Shown: positions 12,857 to 16,745 of the stretch, in pieces
Numbering within the stretch: the stretch's first letter is position 1
How the letters are laid out: every line of letters starts with the position of its first letter
Assembly (NCBI GenBank): GCA_946061355.1
Contig: CAMGRE010000028.1
Span: 1-16,745 of the forward strand
DNA: 16,745 bases
Origin: an uncultured bacterium
GTDB taxonomy: Bacteria; Bacillota; Clostridia; Lachnospirales; Lachnospiraceae
Direction: 5' to 3'
Translations under genes and position numbers: made by a program
The notes under the pieces: generated by a model
Database searches by the model: none
Seen by the model: only the letters and a program-made list of their open reading frames with translations
Told to the model about the DNA's origin: nothing

Positions 12857-14173
12857 CTACTTCTTTCTCTTTGCAAGCTGAATCTTACGCATGGACTTGA
12901 TCATCTGTGTGAGCGGTCTCTTGGCAGGGCAGATAAAACTGCAGCAGCCGCACTCACAACACTCCATGCCGTTGTATTTCAGGAACTGTTCATCATCGCC
13001 GTGCTCCGCAAAAACAGCCAGTTTGTTCGGAAGCACTCTTCCGGGGCACACCTCTGAACATTTTCCGCATTTGATACACGGCCCCGGTTCATATTCCGCC
13101 ACCTCGTCCTTTGTCATGCACAGGAGAGCCGACGATGTCTTGGTAGTAGGCACATCCAGACCGAACAGTGCGAATCCCATCATCGGGCCGCCGGAAACGA
13201 TCTTGACCGGATCGGACTTGAAGCCGCCCGCTTCCTCCACCAGCTCATGATAATTGGTTCCGATCCGCACAATGAAATTCCTCGGATCATTGATCGCATC
13301 CCCCGTCACCGTAACAATGCGGTGCATCAGAGGCTTGCCTTCCCTCACAGCCTGCTGAATTGCCACAACGGTATCCACATTATCTACGATACAGCCTGCG
13401 TCTGCCGGGAGCATGGAGGAATTGATCGCACGCCCCGTCGCTGCATAGATCAGCTGTCTCTCAGATCCCTGCGGGTATTTCGTCTGCAGCGCTTTTACCG
13501 TGATATCCGGCTCATTTGCCGTGAGTTTCTTCAATATCTGAATGCAGTCCGGTTTGTTGTCCTCCACGGCAAGGATACCTTTGGCATTATCAAACAGACG
13601 GAGTATGATCTTCAGTCCGTCCACCAGTTTCTCCGGTTCCTCGACCATCCTGCGGTAATCGGAAGTAAGATATGGCTCACACTCCGCACAGTTTGCAATC
13701 ACATACTCGATTTTTTCCGGCTCCTTCGGTGAGAGTTTCACATGTGTCGGGAAACCTGCGCCACCCATACCCACAACGCCCGCTTCCCTAACAAGACCGA
13801 TAATCTCTTCTTTTGTGAGTTCCTCCAAAGGCTTCACCGGGCCATATTCCACTTCCTCATACAGACCATCATTCTCCACAACAATGCTCATGACACTGTC
13901 GCCCGTGACGATCCTTCTGGGCTCAATCGCCTTTACGGTACCTGATACTGTCGCATAGATCGGCGCCGACACGAATCCGCCCGCCTCGGCAATCTTCTGT
14001 CCTGTCAAGACCCTGTCTCCTTTTTGCACAATGGGAACAGCCGGTGCACCGATATGCTGTGACATGGGATAAACGAGATCTCCCTTCGGCAGCACAGCCT
14101 TCATAGGCTTATCCTTCGACAGATCTTTGCCGTCATAGGGATGAATACCGCCAGTAAATGTCAGTTTTGCCAT
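12857..14173 (-). CDS. rnfC: Rnf complex subunit RnfC, NADH/FMN and Fe-S subunit
   Basis: RnfC is the peripheral subunit where NAD+ is reduced (or NADH oxidised). The 438-residue protein has an N-terminal barrel-sandwich region (about 25-100), the Complex I 51-kDa-like FMN/NADH fold with VVGMGGAGFPTHVKL (133-147) and ANCAECEPYLTSD (160-172), a SLBB-like part (about 275-345), and two [4Fe-4S] motifs, CIKCGKCSEVCP (366-377) and CCECGCCSFICP (405-416), the latter with ligand Cys at 405, 408, 411 and 415. It is first in the operon, 146 bases from the divergent YprB-like gene. GAAAGAGGGGTACGAA precedes the ATG. Length matches clostridial RnfC. Confidence 0.97.
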   Translation of the reverse strand: MAKLTFTGGIHPYDGKDLSKDKPMKAVLPKGDLVYPMSQHIGAPAVPIVQKGDRVLTGQKIAEAGGFVSAPIYATVSGTVKAIEPRRIVTGDSVMSIVVENDGLYEEVEYGPVKPLEELTKEEIIGLVREAGVVGMGGAGFPTHVKLSPKEPEKIEYVIANCAECEPYLTSDYRRMVEEPEKLVDGLKIILRLFDNAKGILAVEDNKPDCIQILKKLTANEPDITVKALQTKYPQGSERQLIYAATGRAINSSMLPADAGCIVDNVDTVVAIQQAVREGKPLMHRIVTVTGDAINDPRNFIVRIGTNYHELVEEAGGFKSDPVKIVSGGPMMGFALFGLDVPTTKTSSALLCMTKDEVAEYEPGPCIKCGKCSEVCPGRVLPNKLAVFAEHGDDEQFLKYNGMECCECGCCSFICPAKRPLTQMIKSMRKIQLAKRKK

Positions 14174-14213
14174 TTCGTACCCCTCTTTCTATTTTGATTT
14201 TCATATACATCTT

Positions 14214-14219
14214 ATCATA
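14214..14219 (-). promoter_or_regulatory. Possible -10 element of the rnf operon
   Basis: TATGAT on the minus strand lies 40 bases before the rnfC ATG within an AT-rich divergent spacer. The hexamer 17 bases upstream is a poor -35 match, so support is modest. Confidence 0.35.
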
Positions 14220-14260
14220 CTATTTTTTTCAACAAAATTCTATGGTTTTTTGCTGATATG

Positions 14261-14269
14261 TGCTATGAT
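14261..14269 (+). promoter_or_regulatory. Extended -10 promoter for the YprB-like gene
   Basis: TGCTATGAT on the plus strand is an extended -10 (TGn plus TATGAT), 51 bases before the ATG at 14320. No clear -35 is visible, which is common for extended -10 promoters. With the rnfC -10 about 45 bases away on the other strand, the two transcripts diverge from one short AT-rich region. Confidence 0.45.
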
Positions 14270-14319
14270 AATAAATATTTTATTCTTTTCACCCAATCAT
14301 AAGGCATGGAGGGAACCAT

Positions 14320-15423
14320 ATGCGTACCATACGTAAAAAAATAGAAAATGTGGAGCCTGCATATCCGCTGCAGAATCTTGCTCCGCTGTCGGAAATTCTG
14401 TTTGTCGATATTGAAACTACCGGCTTTACCGCCAAAAGTTCTATTCTTTATCTGATCGGCTGTGCGTACTATGAAAAGGAAAAATGGCATGTCATACAGT
14501 GGTTTGCCACATCCTATGATGATGAGCAGAAAGTGCTTGAGGCATTCTTTGACTTTGCCAAAGACTACTCGTGCCTGATCCACTTTAACGGCAATAATTT
14601 TGATCTTCCTTTTATCATACAGAAATGTGCCCAGTACGGATTGCCTTACAACTTTGATCAATTTGAAGGTGTCGATCTGTACAAGAGAACAGCTCCGCTG
14701 CGTCATTTCCTTCACCTGCCAAACTGTAAGCAAAAGACACTGGAACAATTTCTTGACATCTGCAGGGAGGATCCCTTTGACGGCGGACAACTGATCGGTA
14801 TGTACCACGATTTTGTAAAAAATCAGACCGACTTCGCCTATAATGCTATCATATGCCACAATACCGACGATCTTGCCGGGATGTTCCATATCCTTCCGAT
14901 CCTTGCCTACAGCGACATTTTTCTGCAGCCGCCAAAGGTCAAAAAGGTACAGGCCAATTATTACAAGGATTTAAATGGCGACAAACATCAGGAATTGTAT
15001 ATGATGCTCTCACTTCCTTCCGCTCTTCCAAAGCCCATATCCTATCTGGCAAGAGGCTGTTATTTTAAAGGCGAGGAAAATAAAGCATCCATAAAAGTTC
15101 CTCTCTATGAAGAGGAAATGAAATATTTCTATTCCAACTACAAGGACTACTATTATCTGCCGGCAGAAGACATCGCGATGCACAAATCCGTAGCTTCTTT
15201 TGTAGACAAAGACCATCGGGAACAGGCAAAGGCTTCCAATTGCTATACCAGAAAACGTTCCGCCTATCTCCCCCAATGGGAAATTCTCTTTGAACCCTTT
15301 TTCAAACGGGATTATAAGAGCAGCGATTACTTCTTTGAGCTGACGGACGAGTTCAAAACCGACCGTAAAGCGTTTTCTGCCTATGCTTCCCATATCCTGC
15401 AGATGATGATCGCCACGATTTAA
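14320..15423 (+). CDS. YprB-like RNase H-fold 3'-5' exonuclease (predicted)
   Basis: The N-terminal half (about 25-200) is an RNase_H_2 (PF13482) DEDD-type exonuclease domain of the YprB family. FVDIETTG supplies Asp30 and Glu32, HFNGNNFDLPFI (88-99) supplies Asp95, and HNTDDLAGM (180-188) the last acidic residues. The natural substrate of these proteins is not established. The C-terminal third (about 225-367) has a Tyr-rich segment, YFYSNYKDYYYLPAEDIAMH, and a conserved-looking KASNCYTRKRSAYLPQ; I do not recognise a fold. GGAGGG lies six bases before the ATG. It is a single-gene unit, divergent from rnfC and ending at a strong terminator. Confidence 0.88.
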   Translation: MRTIRKKIENVEPAYPLQNLAPLSEILFVDIETTGFTAKSSILYLIGCAYYEKEKWHVIQWFATSYDDEQKVLEAFFDFAKDYSCLIHFNGNNFDLPFIIQKCAQYGLPYNFDQFEGVDLYKRTAPLRHFLHLPNCKQKTLEQFLDICREDPFDGGQLIGMYHDFVKNQTDFAYNAIICHNTDDLAGMFHILPILAYSDIFLQPPKVKKVQANYYKDLNGDKHQELYMMLSLPSALPKPISYLARGCYFKGEENKASIKVPLYEEEMKYFYSNYKDYYYLPAEDIAMHKSVASFVDKDHREQAKASNCYTRKRSAYLPQWEILFEPFFKRDYKSSDYFFELTDEFKTDRKAFSAYASHILQMMIATI

Positions 15424-15426
15424 CGT

Positions 15427-15462
15427 AAAAAGGGAATGTTGCATCTGCAACATTCCCTTTTT
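15427..15462. terminator. Bidirectional intrinsic terminator between the YprB-like gene and cheR
   Basis: A perfect 16-bp stem, AAAAAGGGAATGTTGC (15427-15442) with GCAACATTCCCTTTTT (15447-15462), has a 4-base loop. It has A-runs and T-runs on both sides, so it works in both directions. It lies four bases after the plus-strand stop codon and four bases past the minus-strand cheR stop, serving both convergent genes. Confidence 0.93.
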
Positions 15463-15465
15463 ATC

Positions 15466-16242
15466 TTATGGTTTTACATAGTAGAACGAACTCTTTCTGT
15501 CCAGTCCGACATCTTTGTAATTGATGATCTGCTCTGTACTTCCGATAAAAAGGATTCCACCCGTCGCGAGCGACTTCTGGAACTTGCGGAAGACCTCATC
15601 CTTCGCTTCCTCCGTAAAATAGATCAGCACATTGCGGCAGACAATCATATGATAATTGGTCGGATAGGCATCTCTCAAAAGATTATGCTCCTTAAATTCC
15701 ACTCTGGACTTAATCTCATCCGAAATCTGATAAGAAGAACCGACCTTTGTGAAATACTTCTTTTTCAGATCTGCCGGCACGGAAGCAACACTCTTCTCTC
15801 CGTACAGTCCGACCTTCGCCTTCGCGATTACCTGCTTATCCAGATCAGTTGCATAGATCTTGATCTGATTTAACGGCAGATGCCTCGACAATGCCATCAC
15901 AAGCGAATAGGGCTCATCCCCGGTAGAACAGGCGGCGCTCCAAATCTTTAAATTCTTTCCGAATTTTTTGATCAACTCCGGAATAATTTCCTTGTCCATG
16001 ACCTCCCACTGATCCGGATTCCGATAAAACTCGGAAACATTGATCGTCAGGAAGTTTACAAACTCTTCAAAAATTGCTTTGTCATCTTTCAAAGCCTGTA
16101 CATACTTATCGTACCCCACAACCTTGTGTTTCGCGATCAAGGTATCGATACGGCGTTTCATCTGTTTCTCTTTGTATGCACTCAGATCAATTTTGGTCAG
16201 ATCAAAAACGGCCTTCTTAAAGGACTCATAATCGTACGCCAT
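15466..16242 (-). CDS. cheR: Chemotaxis protein methyltransferase CheR
   Basis: CheR uses S-adenosylmethionine to methylate glutamates of chemoreceptors, which sets adaptation. The 258-residue protein has the small all-helical N-terminal domain (about 5-65), the family segment FLTINVSEFYRNPDQWEVM (64-82), the SAM-binding IWSAACSTGDEPYSL (100-114), IYATDLD (129-135), and VCRNVLIYF (201-209). There are no extra TPR or receptor-binding domains, so it is the simple form. GGGAG lies seven bases before the ATG. It follows the S1-domain gene by 32 bases with no terminator between, so they are probably cotranscribed. No other chemotaxis gene is in the window. Its presence implies, but does not prove, motility. 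Confidence 0.96.
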   Translation of the reverse strand: MAYDYESFKKAVFDLTKIDLSAYKEKQMKRRIDTLIAKHKVVGYDKYVQALKDDKAIFEEFVNFLTINVSEFYRNPDQWEVMDKEIIPELIKKFGKNLKIWSAACSTGDEPYSLVMALSRHLPLNQIKIYATDLDKQVIAKAKVGLYGEKSVASVPADLKKKYFTKVGSSYQISDEIKSRVEFKEHNLLRDAYPTNYHMIVCRNVLIYFTEEAKDEVFRKFQKSLATGGILFIGSTEQIINYKDVGLDRKSSFYYVKP

Positions 16243-16274
16243 AGGACACTCCCTATTCTTCTGTTTTGTATTTT

Positions 16275-16745
16275 TTATTCTGCGCTCTCAGACTCTTCCT
16301 GAGCGATCACTGCATCGATATCAACAGAAACCACATCTGCGTCTGCATCCTCATCCTTCGCTTCTTCCTTCGGCTCCGGTGCAAGCAGCGCTTTGATACT
16401 GAGGCTGATCTTTCTTCCTTCCTCATTGAAGTCAACAACCTTTGCTGTGACTTCCTCACCAATCTTCAATACATCTGCCGGCTTCTCCACATGCTCTTTG
16501 GAAATCTGGGAAACATGAAGAAGTGCGTCCACTCCCGACTCAAGCTCAACAAATGCACCGAAGTCTGTCATTCTTGCAACTTTTCCGGTCACAACATTGC
16601 CTACCGCATACTTCTCGGCAGCATTCTTCCAGGGATTTGCATCCTCAAACTTCAAGCTGAGTGCGATCTTTGTGCCTGCAATTTCTTTGATCAGAACCTC
16701 AACCTCATCGCCAACTTTGAATACCTTCTTGGGATTCTCCACTCT
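16275..16745 (-). CDS. Tandem S1-domain RNA-binding protein, 3' part (30S ribosomal protein S1-like)
   Basis: The frame enters from beyond the right edge (codons R-V-E-N-P-K-K-V), so the true start is not visible. The fragment shows the end of one S1 repeat (VFKVGDEVEVLIKEI to KIALSLKF), then a complete S1 OB-fold domain (VGNVVTGKVARMTDFGAFVE, ALLHVSQISKEHVEKP, KISLSIKALL), and an acidic, low-complexity C-terminal tail of about 35 residues rich in Glu, Asp and Ala. In Clostridia such proteins are usually annotated as 30S ribosomal protein S1, sometimes fused behind IspH; which applies here depends on the missing N-terminus. It precedes cheR in the same direction. Confidence 0.88.
   Translation of the reverse strand, partial: RVENPKKVFKVGDEVEVLIKEIAGTKIALSLKFEDANPWKNAAEKYAVGNVVTGKVARMTDFGAFVELESGVDALLHVSQISKEHVEKPADVLKIGEEVTAKVVDFNEEGRKISLSIKALLAPEPKEEAKDEDADADVVSVDIDAVIAQEESESAE

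Overview
The window looks like chromosomal DNA from a Clostridia-class member of the Bacillota, most likely a Lachnospiraceae-type gut anaerobe. This rests on the gene order ylxM-ffh-rpsP-KH-rimM-trmD-rplS, on an Rnf cluster in clostridial order C-D-G-E-A-B, on strong GGAGG-type ribosome binding sites, and on sigma-A promoters of TTGACA/TATGAT type. I see no phage genes, transposases, CRISPR arrays, tRNAs or rRNAs. Most genes lie on the minus strand. The two plus-strand genes are a secreted protein and a YprB-like nuclease.

Region 1 (1-6600, minus strand, transcribed from about 6565 leftward) is a translation and protein-export operon: ylxM, ffh, rpsP, a KH-domain RNA-binding protein, rimM, trmD carrying a C-terminal GNAT acetyltransferase domain, rplS, lepB and the ribosome-assembly GTPase rbgA. 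At the left edge is the start of what looks like a second signal peptidase. A near-consensus promoter precedes ylxM. rplS has its own candidate promoter and leader, and a clear terminator. Structured elements lie between ffh and rpsP, between the KH gene and rimM, and between rplS and lepB.

Region 2 (6600-9180) is accessory. A plus-strand gene of unknown function encodes a secreted protein with an InlB-B-repeat-like domain and a Pro/Thr/Val/Gln-rich repeat linker. Convergent to it is a two-gene minus-strand unit: a PF11449-type polytopic metal exporter followed by a Fur-family repressor. A 38-bp nested palindrome sits at the predicted transcription start of the exporter and is a good candidate operator for that regulator.

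Region 3 (9185-14173, minus strand) is a complete six-gene Rnf complex (ferredoxin:NAD+ oxidoreductase coupled to ion translocation), tightly packed with overlapping start/stop codons. RnfE has an unusual Cys-rich cytosolic tail.

Region 4 (14220-16745) holds a divergent YprB-like RNase H-fold exonuclease, a strong bidirectional terminator, cheR (chemotaxis receptor methyltransferase), and the 3' part of a tandem S1-domain RNA-binding protein that runs off the right edge.

Most of the window is ordinary core metabolism. The points that most deserve a second look are the TrmD-GNAT fusion, the nested palindrome in front of the exporter/Fur unit, the Cys-rich tail of RnfE, the unknown secreted protein, and the overlapping mini-ORF and palindrome in front of lepB.
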